Source: Basidiobolus meristosporus CBS 931.73 (lineage: Eukaryota; Basidiobolomycota; Basidiobolomycetes; Basidiobolales; Basidiobolaceae). From it: 64,000 nucleotides of DNA. How positions within the stretch are numbered: position 1 is the stretch's first letter; every line of letters begins with the position of its first letter. The notes under the pieces were generated by a model, which was not told where the DNA came from, did not search any database, and saw only the letters and a list, made by a program, of their open reading frames with translations. Below, piece after piece: positions 53,043-64,000 of this stretch. Position numbers and translations under genes: made by a program. The stretch covers positions 1 to 64,000 of the forward strand of contig MCFE01000500.1 of assembly GCA_002104905.1 (NCBI GenBank), in the 5' to 3' direction.

Positions 53043-55262
53043 GCACAACAGAGTGCCAAAAGATATAGCCAACTGAAAGACCTATCACTACATGCAATAG
53101 AAGAACTATGATATCTGAATCAACACCTCAGTGTTGCAATTCCTGGTGATAGTCAGTGTTGCTGTACAGTTAGTTTGCTATATCTGATAAAAGCCCATTG
53201 CTGTTAGAATACTGGACTATATACTGTGTTAAAGCAGCTAAAGGCTTACTTAATCATCTGGAGCTTGCCTCAGTCACTGTAGGACTCAAATACAGTACTA
53301 AGGTTGCCACTACCATCCAGATCTATGATACTAAGAATATACACCAAAAATCAAGATCAAATTAGACTTTTACCAAACATTATGTATCAACCCGGAAACT
53401 GGTACAGAATACTTCTGACTGTTGAGAAGCTCTAACTTGGAGTTACAGTTGTATTACCTCTATAAGAAAATAAACTCTGAGCCTTCACTGAATTAACAAT
53501 AGCTTAGCAATTTTCACCATTGGTTAAAAAGTGCTCACTATCCAAAACACTTCTCAAGTTGCAACAAGTTGTGTGCCCAAAAACCTTAATATGCTCAAAC
53601 AATGACTTCTGCCAGCACACATTACAATCAACAGCTTTTTAAACAATGTGCAATTGGTTTCAAATCCTCCCATAATTGCTTATGGCTATGCTTGATATAA
53701 TAACCAGCCTTTTTTTCTATTTATTCATGAGCTTAATCCTTGGTGTTATGTCAATCTTTCTCTTGCTAAAGCTAATGACATCTGCCAATATCACAGCCAT
53801 TCTTACTTTAATGTCCAAGAAGCTTTTATGCCAACATCTCTTGCCATTGAAAATGAAAAATTGCTTATTAAAATTACTTCTGCAAGCTATTTGCACATGA
53901 AAGAATTTGCTCAACAGGCTACCCCATTTTTATGTTATATTTATGAGTTTGAGTATATTACAATTTTGACATCCTAAACATGCATTGTCCCTGTAAAGGA
54001 GAGATTAGATGGGAGGAACTACAAACTTTGGAGTGTCATTATGTAGATGCACATTGAGGAAAGAAAGCTTTGGTATATAGTGACAGAAAAGGAAGTAGAG
54101 TCAAAGAAACATCTAAAGAAGTTGAAATGTCATAAGAAAAGGATATAAATGCCTTCATCACTATGTGTATCTATATGCAAGATTCCTTCATTGGACAAAT
54201 TTGTGCTTCTGATATTGCCCAAACAGTATGGGAGCCCTTGGAGAAGATTATATTTGTGAAGATGGTTCTTCAACATTGCAAAGAAGCTGCAGGATGACAT
54301 ACTCAAACTCATTACCTGAATAGCATCACTTGTAGAAAAATTATATATTATCAATGCTGCTGTTGATATAAACAAGTGTAAACACTACTCCTGTAGGAAA
54401 AACTTATCTGGGAGACAACTCTGCACTAGAAGCGACTACCTGTGGGCCCATACTTCTAAATATAACTGCCCAGGGACTTAAATTTGTTTTTACTATGCTC
54501 AGTTGCACAATTATGAGTGATATTGCACAAAAATTAGCTTTGTGAAATAAAGATCACAGCATATATAAGTTGCAGTACAAGATTACTGAGTCTGAGTGTG
54601 TAAACATTGCTGAAGCAGATGAAACTACCTTGGGATCATGGAGTAGGAGGCCAGGACACATTGAGGAGCACAAAATGTGCTTCTGAGTGAAAAATTAACT
54701 TGTTTTAGGCCTCAATTGCTCAATTCCAACCTGGCTGCGTCTTTATAGGAGATCTTTATATTGAAAACAAGCTAGGCATTGGTTCAACATCTCAGGAGGC
54801 ATTAATATCACCAAGATACTTGTTATTGTTCACTCAAACATATGTGGGCAATAAGAACTCTGTCCTTTGGAACATAGCGATGTTATGTCTTTATTGATGG
54901 AAAGACAAGATATACACAGGTGTAATTCCTAAAGACAAAGAATGAGGCTGTAGAGACCTTAATGCTCTTCAGGAAAATGGCAAAACACAAACTGGTTCAG
55001 GTCAAAGGTACCTCAAAGTGACAATAAAGGAGCATACTTTTCTTAGGAATTTGCAATGTGCTGCTCTACTACTGGTGTACTCCTACTCACTGCTGTTCAA
55101 TATACTCCACAGCAGGTTGGAGTGGCTGAACATCAAATCAAATGATGGTAGACATGAGAAGATGTATGCTACGTGATAAGGGAATGGACCACTCATTCTG
55201 GACTGAATTGGTTGTTACCAAAGTATGCATTAGGAATAGATGTCAAACATCATGACCACATA
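53043..55262 (+). mobile_element. Cop1: decayed copia-like element
   Basis: An LTR-like stretch at about 53356-53575 (TTTTACCAAACATTATGTA, AATAAACT, CACTTCTCAAGTTGCAACA) matches the copia LTRs at 59059-59428 and 60527-60746. Then gag text (VKERLDGRNYKLWSV, IEERKLWYIVTEKE) and, after many stops, integrase text (RYVFIDGKTRYTQV) to about 55200. It has no long open frame. Confidence 0.6.
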
Positions 55263-55639
55263 CCTTATGAAGATAATCTAGTCCCATGGGTGGATAAAAT
55301 CCAGATCATCTATGAAGATCCCTTCAGGAGGCCACTATAATACCAGCAGCTTGGAATTGATGACCATCTACACAATCTTGTGACTAAATCACAACAGTGT
55401 TTTGCTAATTCTACCGCTAAATAAAGTTGCTAAAATACCACAGTGCTTGTACAGTGTTTTGCCAAGGATGGCATGGCATTGCTATGGTCTTAGTGCACTT
55501 TACAACTACTGGAGTGGATCTAACCAGCCAGTAAATTCAATTGCCTTATATGGCATAAATCTTAACAGCGTTTGATGGCCTCCTTGCAAGCCTCGGATGG
55601 CATTGTCATGGCAGTATGGCAGCCTATAGCTAGCTCATT

Positions 55640-58115
55640 ATAATTCCACAGTGCCAATTTACCAAATGGTATTTTTTTCTACCTGCCGTATTATAGTCCC
55701 CTTTATAGGTGCATTCTGGCTCTTGTTTGTGCAAATTTTGTATTGAATGTTGTAGAACTTGGCTTGTGAACAAGAGAAATCCAGCATACCTTGATAGAGT
55801 TTTCCTAATAAGAATTAGTTGCTTGTTGCACCCAACCCAGCTTTGTATTACTAAAGTGATTACACACACATTAAGGCTGCTTGCTTCTTAATGCCATAGG
55901 CATAGTTGTCTCCATGCAAACATTTGTCCTCAGTATTTTTCAACTCTTCCTGGCTCTCCCCCATGTGCCAACTCATTGCATCTATGACAGACTTTAAGGT
56001 AATATTCTTGATGAGATTGGGATAAGGTAGTACCTGCAACTTGATTTGTCTTTGTATCTCCCCAAACATCCACTCAATAGAAAACTTTCAAAAGGTGAAT
56101 CAAGGTCCAATATTCTTAACACATCAAGCCCAATGGAGTAGCAAATAGATATATTAGCAGCAGAGATCTACACATTCAGCTTTATGTTTGTAGTATGATG
56201 CTCAAATCCAGTCACAAGCACTTTGCACAGCAGCTGTGTATGCATCAAGTTGGCTTTGGTGATCTGCTTCTAAATAAATATTCCTACAGTGTCCACATAT
56301 GACTTCCAATGCTTCCAATGCACTCTGGGTAGAAATGGCTTCAGAAGGCAACTATAATGTATGCATAACCAGTTCATCCAGTCCTTGAACTTGTATTGTT
56401 GAATATGTGTATGAATGTTGATTGGAGCCCGTGAGAAGTACTTAGGGTAGCAGAAATTCTGTAATATCTCTCCAATTCTTTAAATTTCTCCAGTATCTCA
56501 AGGGGCGCATTTAGCTTGAAATGCCCCATGTCCAGCTAGGTCATCAGTATAGCAATATTGTTGAAAAACAAATGCACCGCTGCAAGTGGGAAGCTATTGG
56601 TCCATCCAATACCTCTTATATTCAATATCTCAGGCTTTCAATTGTTATGATCTGCCACTTGAATGCTTAAGTTAGATCAGTTTTTGGTCATATCAATTAG
56701 TTAAATGTTTAGCTTATCAGTAAAGCAGTATTATCTATCAAATCAGCAGCATTAGTCAGCAAATGAATCAGCAGATCCTTATCAGACAGAAATAGTTATG
56801 TTAAGTAGGATCTTATTGGGTGATGATGATGCAATCAAAAGAGTCATCAGCCGCAGCCTACATTAGGAAATACATCTAGTCAGCAATTGATCTGGCAAAA
56901 TGTATATACAGAGCTGCTGGAGCCTCAATAAAGATCAGTTCAAGTTTTAGTAAATACAATACTAGCTAAACTCCCTATTCCTCTACAACTATAATACTAA
57001 GACTTGTAACACAGTTAATCTTGTATTCTGGCCAATAGCTTATAGCTTGCAAACCTTGCCGCAATTACATACCAACTACTGTACATTCTCTCTGTGGAAA
57101 GATGCTGATCTTAGTGCTGGTGTTTGGTTACTAATAATATGTGCTTTTATATGACAGCCATTATTGGTATCCTGCTGCAAAGCATACAAAATACATCCAG
57201 CAATGGATACAGGTAGCTATCCATGTTAGAAAGTGATTTAGGTCCAGATACCAGTGAGACTAGCATGGGATTTTGGCCCTGATACAGTAAGATGTGCAGC
57301 AGATTCAGATTGGTGAGAACCAGTGGCCTGCGGGATTTGCTGGTGGAGTACTTGTCTAATAAGAATTCATCAGGTGCTAAGGCAAAGGCATAGTCATACA
57401 TACCTTCATAGTAGCCCTTGCTTCTTAGATGTTTGCAATGTTTGCCATCAAATATATCTCAAATGTTTGCACTTTATTAATACTATGTTTGTTACTTTGT
57501 ACTTAGCAATTTCCTTTTATACCAAGTACATGGTAAGTGGCATCCCAGGATGATTTTGGCAAGAAGTAGTGGTAAATCCCCAAAGCCTCCATTACTGATA
57601 TTAGTGGAAACATGCCACTTCTCTAGCCACAGCATCACATCATCCATCAGTAGATGGATTACTGGGCTCACTTGACTCCATCTGTGTTGTCTCATTGCAT
57701 ATTGGGATTTTTTCAGGCTCATGCAGGGTCTGTTGTTAAGGAAGATAGGCTCACATTCCATCAATGAGCCTGCTTCTTCAAAGCTATGACTCAGCATGCC
57801 ATATTCAGTAGGCTGGGGTGAGCCTAAAGGCATCACAAGCTCTCCTGACTCAGTTTGCGCATGGTGCCAAATACAGCCAGATGCTGTTGTAGAGGTGTCA
57901 AGTGGCTGGCAAGATATTGTAGGTACAGTGGTGAATGGTGAATGGTCAAATATGACTAATGTAGCAAAACGCTGGCTGTGATCCTTGTAACACTTCCTAT
58001 GCTGTTTGCATGCTTCATGGCTGAGATGTTTGCTACAATTGCCACATGGACTTTTCTCTCTTCTCTTACAGTGTTGAATTAAAGTAGGCTTGTCCATGGG
58101 CAAACAGCTTGACAC
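55640..58115 (-). pseudogene. Tnp2-7 transposase, broken
   Basis: The 207-codon frame 58115-57492 joins the zinc finger (MDKPTLIQHCKRREKSPCGN) and the start of the Tnp2 region (VSPVIHLLMDDVMLWLEKWH) without a break, the best evidence for the ancestral protein start. Further blocks follow in pieces: DYAFALAPDEFLLDKYSTSK and VSLVSGPKSLSNMDSYLYP near 57400-57200, then after the solo LTR the tail to KKQAALMCV near 55860. A deletion removes text between 57480 and 57500. Confidence 0.7.
56643..57011 (+). mobile_element. Ty3 solo LTR in Tnp2-7
   Basis: 369 bp, TGTTATGATCTGCC...CTTGTAACA. Flanks CAAT (left) and CAGT (right) are one mismatch from the 4-base duplication typical of this family here. 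Confidence 0.8.
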
Positions 58116-58317
58116 TCAGCAATGTAATGCTATTACATTACTTTTTGTCAATATCATATAAATTCAAGACAGTCTTCTACTTGAGACACTGCACCTACAT
58201 GAATGTAGGATTCTGTGAAGGCCTGCCATAGTATGCATTATAAATAGAGTTGTGGCACCACATACACACATATTTATAACACCATTTCCCCCTTGGTTTG
58301 ACTCACTTCTATATATG

Positions 58318-59058
58318 TGCCAAAATAAATAAAGCAAAGTTGTCTGGTTCCTAATTACATTCCATAACTGACAGCAGCAGAAGAACAGCTGGACAACAGC
58401 TTGCTTTGACATTCAGTGCAGCAAGCAGGGCTGCAGACAAAAAAGGCCCTGTGGACAGTGTGCCCACTGTAGCAAATGATGTGGACTCTTCAGGCTCTCA
58501 GTCAAATAGGCAATTGGGAATCTCTGCAGAGCCACAAGCAGACCACATTATTATAGTGGTGGAAGATGTAGCAAAAGCAGTACCTTCAGTTGAAGACCAG
58601 AAAGTGGCTGTCATAACATCACCACCTGTATTAGCAAGTCTCTTTTCCTGTGATATCAATATCTTGATGGTTCAGTATTATCAGCAAGTCTTGCAAGCTT
58701 GAGTCTGTCCCTAGCAAAACATAGATCCCAACTGTCAAAGCTTCTGGTCCCATAGTCTTATGTTGTCAGCTTATACCAAGCATTAATGAGGCAATTAGGT
58801 TCAGTGGCTGATAGGATAAATGCAATGGCCCAGAGAAATCAGCAAATAGTCCAGAAGCAGCATGAGTGGATAAAAGATATAGAGCAATCAATATCCAAGG
58901 TAGAGCAAGCAGTATCTTTGCTGCAAAGAAGGAACTCAAGTAGCTGAATGTCTAAGTCAAGAATTGGGCCATTGCCCAATGTAACAGTCAAGCATGCCAA
59001 CACCTTAAGGCTAGTAAACCATGAGACCATCAATAACTCAAGGCCTAGCAGAATGCAC
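58318..59058 (+). pseudogene. Tnp2-7 ORF A fragment with captured Ty3 sequence
   Basis: Family text from the start region (GPVDSVPTVANDVDSSGSQS, KAVPSVEDQKVAVITS) is followed at about 58640-58720 by a short stretch that matches the pol end of Gyp3 near 34530-34605 (ATCTTGATGGTTCAGTATTA), then ORF A resumes (CAATGGCCCAGAGAAATCAG) with stops and ends at the copia LTR. Confidence 0.6.
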
Positions 59059-60526
59059 TGTTGCAATTCAAGAAGTGATTTGGATATAATGAACCTATCA
59101 AATTATAGTGACAGTAGTTGAACTGTTGTTTATTCATAAAGAGTATAAATATTTTTCCCCTTGTAGAAGTAATACAGCTGTAACACTGCGTAAGAAGGGT
59201 TTCTCAACATTCAGAAGCATTCTGTAACAACTTCAGGGTTAATACATAATATTTGGTAAAATGTGTTAATTTGATCTTCACTATAGAGGGACAATCATAG
59301 GATCATAGAGGAGAAGAAACTGGCAAAGTTGGGGCTGCAAATTAGTCCTACAGTGGCCAGGACTAGTCTACAATTGTTAAGTAACTTTTAAGCTGCTGAA
59401 TGGTACCAAATAGTCCAATATTTCAACACTCCCCCTCAACCAAATAATTTCTTAATCCTAATTCCTTTCTAAAATTCTCAAATTGTGGTCAAACTACTGA
59501 GTTTGTCAATATATCTGCTACCATTTTGTCAGTTGGACAGTAAACTAACTCTAATAAGGCATTTTTTCAGCTTCCCTCACAAGGTGGTGTTGTATATCAA
59601 TGTGCCTAAATCTGGTATGAATATCAGGATTTCTAGCTATTGAAATACAACTTTGATTATCTTTGTAAGTATATGTTGGTTCATCTGAATTAAAGCCAAA
59701 GTCTTTGAATAATTTCTGTATCCATATGGCTTCCTCAGTGGATTGGCAAGCAGCCATATATTCAGCTTCAGTTGTAGATAGGACCACAGGTGGTTGTGTC
59801 TTGCAATTCCAAGAAATAGCTGCACCAGCATAAAGAAATACATACCCAATGATACAGCATCTGTCAATCAGATCTCTACCCCTCCATTGTCCCTTCAAAG
59901 TATCTTCAGTTTACACTAATTTTGTGTTTCTGCCATGTTCTTGAAGTGTTTAGACATATCTAAAGCCTCATCCTTTGTTTTGAGGAAGTATACCCATGTA
60001 TATCTTGTCTTGTAATCAATAAATGGCATAAAGCAGTGTTCTCATGGGCCCACATATGTCTGCATGTACAATAGCCAATATTTTGGTGATGTTGTTGCCT
60101 CCTGAGCTCCTAAAACATTCCCCAGCCTGTTTGCCATATGAAAATTTTTTACAGATATTCAATTTGATTAGAATTGAGTAAATTAGGCCTAAAACAGGCT
60201 GATTTTCCCCCAGTTGGCTCATTTTCTATTCCCAATGTGTCCTAGCCTTTGATGCATATCTCCCAGTGGTTTCATCAGCTTCAGCAATGTTGGCATACTC
60301 AGTTACAATGATATTGCACTGTATCTGATTATATAGTCATCTCTAATTCCCAAAGCTAATTTTGTCCATTTTCACTCAATATTGAGCAGTTCAACTTAGT
60401 AAAAACAAATTTCAGTCCCTGAGCTGTTGCTTTACTGCCTGAGAGTAGGTTTTTAACTATTTCAGGTACATTGAGTACTTTTCCAGTTTTTTCAGCTCCA
60501 TGATCCTGTGATTATTCCCCTATAGC
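59059..60526 (-). mobile_element. Cop2: internally deleted copia-like element
   Basis: Minus strand: integrase-side fragments (CKKFSYGKQAGECF, HADICGPMRTL near 60222-60016), then RNase H, a purine tract (complement of CTCCCCCTCAACC) and a 3' LTR 59428-59059 (370 bp, TGTTGAAATATTG...AATTGCAACA). RT is missing. Confidence 0.72.
59551..59898 (-). pseudogene. Copia RNase H domain of Cop2
   Basis: 115 open codons with the copia RNase H signature: ISWNCKTQPPVVLSTTEAEY, ACQSTEEAIWIQKLFKDFGF, YKDNQSCISIARNPD and RFRHIDIQHHLVREA. The position 120 bp inside the 3' LTR is normal for Ty1/copia. Upstream it runs into a stop and then integrase text, so the polyprotein is not continuous. Confidence 0.85.
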
Positions 60527-61990
60527 CAGGATTAAATTAACACATTTTACCAAATATTATGTACTGACCCTGAAACTGTTACAGAATGCTCCTGAATGTT
60601 AGGAAATGTTCCTTGCGCAGTGTCCATGCTGTGTTACTTCTAAAAAGGTATAAATACTGATGCTCTTTATGAATAAACAACAGTTCAACTAGTATTACTA
60701 TATCTTGACAAGTTCCTATATCCAAGTCACTTCTTGAATTGCAACAGGCTATAAGCTCTGATTGCCTTAGCCTATTCTAAAGATGACTTCTACCAGCAAA
60801 CAGAATAATACAAACATTATCCCAGTAAAGGAGAGGATTGATGGGAAGACCTACAGACTTTGGAGAATCAAGATGCATTTCCACCTTGAGGAAAGAAAGC
60901 TTTGGAATAGAGTAACAGGAAAAGAAGCTGAGCCTAAAGGTAGAGCAGAAGAAGTGGAGAAGCCTCCAGAGACGGAGAGAAAGGTATTTAATGCTCTATG
61001 TATTAATGTGCAAGATTCCTTCATTGGACAAATCCATGCTGCAAATACTGCCAAAGCAGCATGGGAATTCTTAGTGAAGATCTTTAGAGCAAAGTCAGTT
61101 TCAAACAAGCCTTATCTAAAAAACAAGTTCTTCAACATGAGGAAGAAGCCAGATGATGACTTGCTACAACTCATCACTAGGATGGAGACACTTGCAGTAA
61201 AGCTTTACAGTATTAATGCTGGTCTATATAACTAAATAAGAGTGATATCTCAGTGGCTACAATAGCAAAACTGACTGATGTACTCTATGTATTTTCAATA
61301 GCTAAGAACCTACTCTCAGTCAGTCAAGCAACTGCTCAGGTACTGAAATTTGTTTTTACTAAGCTGAACTGCTTAATATTGAGTGAAAATGGACAAAATT
61401 AGCTTTGGGAATCAGTGATGACAATAAAAACAATTGCAATGCAAGAACATTGTATTGGAGTATGCCTACATTGATGATGCAACTACTGGGAGACATGCAT
61501 AGGGGGCTAGGACACACTGGGAATAGAAGATGAGCCCATTGGGGGAAAATCAGCCTGTTTTAGGCCTAATTTACTCAATTCTAATCAAAATGAATATCTG
61601 TAAGGAATTTTCATATGGCAAACAGGCTAGGCAATGTTTCAGGAGCTGAGGAGGCATCAACACCGCCAAAATATTGGCTATTGTACACTCATACATATGT
61701 GGGCCCATGAGAACACTGCCCTTTGGAGCCAAGAGATAGTTTATCACATTTATTGGTGACAAGACAAGATATACAAAGGTATACTTCCTCAAAACTAAGA
61801 TTGATACTCTATTGCCCAATTGCCAATTAGACTGAGCTATACAAGTCTCTATATATAACACTAACATGAGGTGTAGCCATACACTCAGCAAGTAAATCCA
61901 CCTAAATCCACCATTCAATAAGTATTTCTTGTTGTAAAAACACATAGTTCAACCTTAAGATTGATGTCACTTGCTCACTTAGATTAATAA
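60527..61990 (+). mobile_element. Cop3: copia-like element, 5' part
   Basis: A 5'-truncated LTR (60527-60746, ends GAATTGCAACA) in inverted orientation to the LTR of Cop2, then gag and decayed integrase text (FSIAKNLLSVSQAT near 61290; then a GHTGN-like region near 61510 and further remnants to about 61800). Confidence 0.65.
60783..61235 (+). pseudogene. Copia gag N-terminal region of Cop3
   Basis: 150 codons from the ATG 36 bp after the LTR: VKERIDGKTYRLWRIKMHFH, EERKLWNRVTGKE, AKAAWEFLVKIFRAKS and MRKKPDDDLLQLITRMETLA, the UBN2-like copia gag pattern. The stop at 61233-61235 cuts it before the zinc knuckle, so it is a truncated gag. It resembles the gag of Cop1. Confidence 0.8.
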
Positions 61991-62480
61991 CTACCAGTCT
62001 TAGAGATTGCTGACCAAATTCCTTATTGGGACTTACTTATAATATTTTCACCAAAATATCAGGTATGCAGAACATAACAATTAGATAAGTTGTCCAAGTA
62101 CCCCATGCTTTGCACACATGCTCCTGGGACCTTCCTAAGCCTATTTATGTGCTTGCCATGCTAAGACCTTGCAACAGAATACAAACTGCTGTTACACTCA
62201 ATAGTTCATTAAGTGAAAGCTACATAATCAACTTGTTCTCTGAATCATCTCAAAAGTCCCCAAGACTCTTACAACCAGTTATTAACCCCAAGCTGTTACA
62301 CTCTTTGATGTCTACAGATGCTGTTGCTGGAATATTTCCTTCTGCTGAAAAGTTGGATGGATCTAACTACCAAGTAGGGATGGTGAAGATGCCCTAAGAA
62401 AAAAAATAAGAAAAGGCCAGTAAAATACCATTATAATATCAGCTGAATATCACATTTTTCAAGATAGACAATTCTCAATA
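61991..62480 (+). mobile_element. Cop4: copia-like LTR/gag start remnant
   Basis: Contains the repeat shared with 8636-8800 and a short gag-like start (MSTDAVAGIFPSAEKLDGSN) at 62311-62396, the copia pattern of a gag beginning with a LDGxN box. It ends at the terminus of Tnp2-8. Confidence 0.5.
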
Positions 62481-64000
62481 CCCTATGAAAAATAATTTGG
62501 TCCCGCAGGTGGATCCAATCCAGATCATTGGTCAAGATCCCGTTCAGAGACGGTCATAATAACAGCAGCTTGGAACTAGTGACCCTCCTGACAATCTTAT
62601 AATGAGATCATAACGGTGTTTTGCAAATTTTACAGCCAAATAATGGGATAAAACTTGACAATTTTTGATCAGTGCTGTAACAATATTTGCATGTTATTGT
62701 TGCGGTCTTTCAACACACTATTACTATTTTGAGTGGATCTAGTTGGCCAGGACTTCCAATTGCCTTATATGGCAAGAAACTTGACGGTATTTTGATAGCC
62801 TCACAGCAAGACTCTGATGGCTTTTTTTTGGCAGTATGACGGCCTGCCACTGGTTATGTATAATGCTACCGTACCAATTTACCAAATGGTATTTCCCTTT
62901 TCTACCTCCCCTGGTGCAATTCATATATTCCACTGTAGAATCACCTTTGTTTATTTGCTTACCCACTACTACCTTGGGTATTCCACATATAGTTCAAATC
63001 AAAAAAAAACTATGGCCTCCTGCTTACTAACCTCTACAAATGCGCACACCTGTTGCAATTGACATACTTCTATCACCTCAACTTTACGGCTTTTTAGTGT
63101 GATACTTGCAAACTTGCTACATACCTTGTACTGCTGGTAGCATATACATCTTGCAAACATATGCTTGGTTGTTGCCACTTCTGCTATGAATACCTCCTGA
63201 ATATTGGCAAAGAACATCTTGGTATTTAGCCAATATATTCCTTCTTCCTGCTGGATTCTAGTCCCCCTTATAGGTGCACTCTGGCTTTTGCTTGTGTGAA
63301 TTCCGTATTGAATGGTGTAGAAGTTGGCTTGTGACCACAAGAAATATGGCATATCTTGGTGGAGTTTTCCTTATAAAAATTTGCTGCTTGTTGAACCCAA
63401 CCCAACTTTGCATTACTTAACTGATTACCCATGCATTGGGGCTGCTTAACTTCTTAATGCCATAGGCATAGGTGTCTCCATGTGCACATTTGTTGTCAGT
63501 ATTTTCCAACTCTTTCTGGCTGTCCTCCATATGCCCACTCATTACATCCATGACGGACTTGAAGGTAATATTCTCGATGAGATTGGGACATGGTAATACC
63601 TGCAACTTGACTTGTCTTCCTATCTCCACACACATCTGCTCCATAGGAAACTCTCAAAAGGTGAAGCAAGGCCCAATATTCTCCACACACCATGCAAGAT
63701 GGAGTAGTGAATGGATGCAGTAGCGGCAGAGATCTATGTGTTCAGCTTTATGTTTGTAGTATAGCCACTCAAATCCCATCACAAACTCCTCACACAACAG
63801 CTGTAGATGCGTCAAGTTGGCATTGGTGATCCGCTTCTGGATAAATATTCCTACAATGTCCACATATGACTCCCAATGCTTCCAATGTACTCTTGGTAGG
63901 AATGGCTTCAGAACACCACTTGAATAAATACATATCCGGTTCATCCATTCTTTGCATTTGTATTGTTGCCTATGTGTATGAATATTAATTGGAGCCCATG
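62481..64000 (-). mobile_element. Tnp2-8: transposase end of a Tnp2-type transposon, leaves the window
   Basis: Left terminus CCCTATGAAAAATAATTTGG is the cleanest of the family. On the minus strand, 63944-63654 encodes MNRICIYSSGVLKPFLPRV to GPCFTF, one TGA replaces the family Trp, then 63644-63417 continues to NAWVIS. Beyond that stop, two further conserved frames (63352-62999 with CICYQQYKVCSKFASITLKS and 62966-62739 with GDSTVEYMNCTRGGRKGKYH) suggest more coding sequence after an intron. The element continues past 64000. Confidence 0.75.

Larger units (their letters stand above)
55263..59058 (-). mobile_element. Tnp2-7: Tnp2-type transposon with a Ty3 solo LTR
   Basis: Left end CCTTATGAAGATAATCTAG is a decayed family terminus. 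Transposase on the minus strand (58115-55640), ORF A on the plus strand (about 58318 on), cut at 59059 by a copia LTR. A Ty3 solo LTR sits at 56643-57011. Confidence 0.7.

Noticed and set aside
1-64000. tRNA, rRNA or CRISPR arrays
   Set aside because: No cloverleaf-like gene, rRNA core sequence or regularly spaced direct repeats were seen; the regular repeats present belong to transposons.

Overview
The window looks like nuclear DNA of a fungus. Evidence: genes split by many short GT-AG introns (59-85 nt, one exon of only 16 nt), a fungal-type sucrose/maltose symporter, a fungal HPP-family membrane protein, a ribosomal protein gene with an intron directly after its ATG and TTAGGG boxes in its promoter, and fungal-type Tnp2, Harbinger-like, Ty3 and Ty1/copia transposable elements. 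The phylum cannot be fixed from the sequence; an NAD-dependent L-lactate dehydrogenase makes an early-diverging lineage possible, but this is weak inference.

Bases 1 to about 8,600 are a compact GC-richer gene island: a partial membrane protein (minus, runs off the left edge), an HPP-family protein (plus), 60S ribosomal protein eL37 (minus), a sucrose-type sugar/H+ symporter (plus, seven exons, divergent from eL37 across a 548-bp promoter), an L-lactate dehydrogenase with an N-terminal targeting-like extension (plus), and a small four-helix membrane protein (minus, four exons). The products suggest ordinary housekeeping: sugar uptake, pyruvate/lactate conversion and translation. No pathway cluster is evident.

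Bases from about 8,640 to the end are AT-richer, CpG-poor and made almost wholly of decayed, nested mobile elements; no host gene was recognised there. The dominant family is a Tnp2-type (EnSpm-like) DNA transposon, at least eight partial or interrupted copies (called Tnp2-1 to Tnp2-8 here). Its layout is constant: a zinc-finger plus Tnp2 transposase gene on one strand and, divergent from it across about 200 bp, a second gene ('ORF A', about 690 codons, no recognised family, with internal repeats). The other families are Ty3-like LTR elements (Gyp1-5 and solo LTRs), Ty1/copia-like elements (Cop1-4), three further LTR-like families (LTR-B, -D, -E), a 3.4-kb Harbinger-like element with a DDE transposase, and five copies of a 731-734 bp almost fully palindromic foldback element (Fb1-Fb5) that shares ends and 3-base target duplications with the Harbinger element.

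From 29 to 47.7 kb these sit inside one another, and target-site duplications let the order be read: Gyp1 holds Gyp2, which holds Gyp3, which holds Tnp2-6, which holds LTR-B, which holds the Harbinger element; foldback elements hit Gyp1, the Gyp3 LTR and Tnp2-6. From 47.7 kb to the end come an older Ty3 element, copia remnants and two more Tnp2 elements, the last leaving the window. All identifications were made by reading the sequence; no database search was run.
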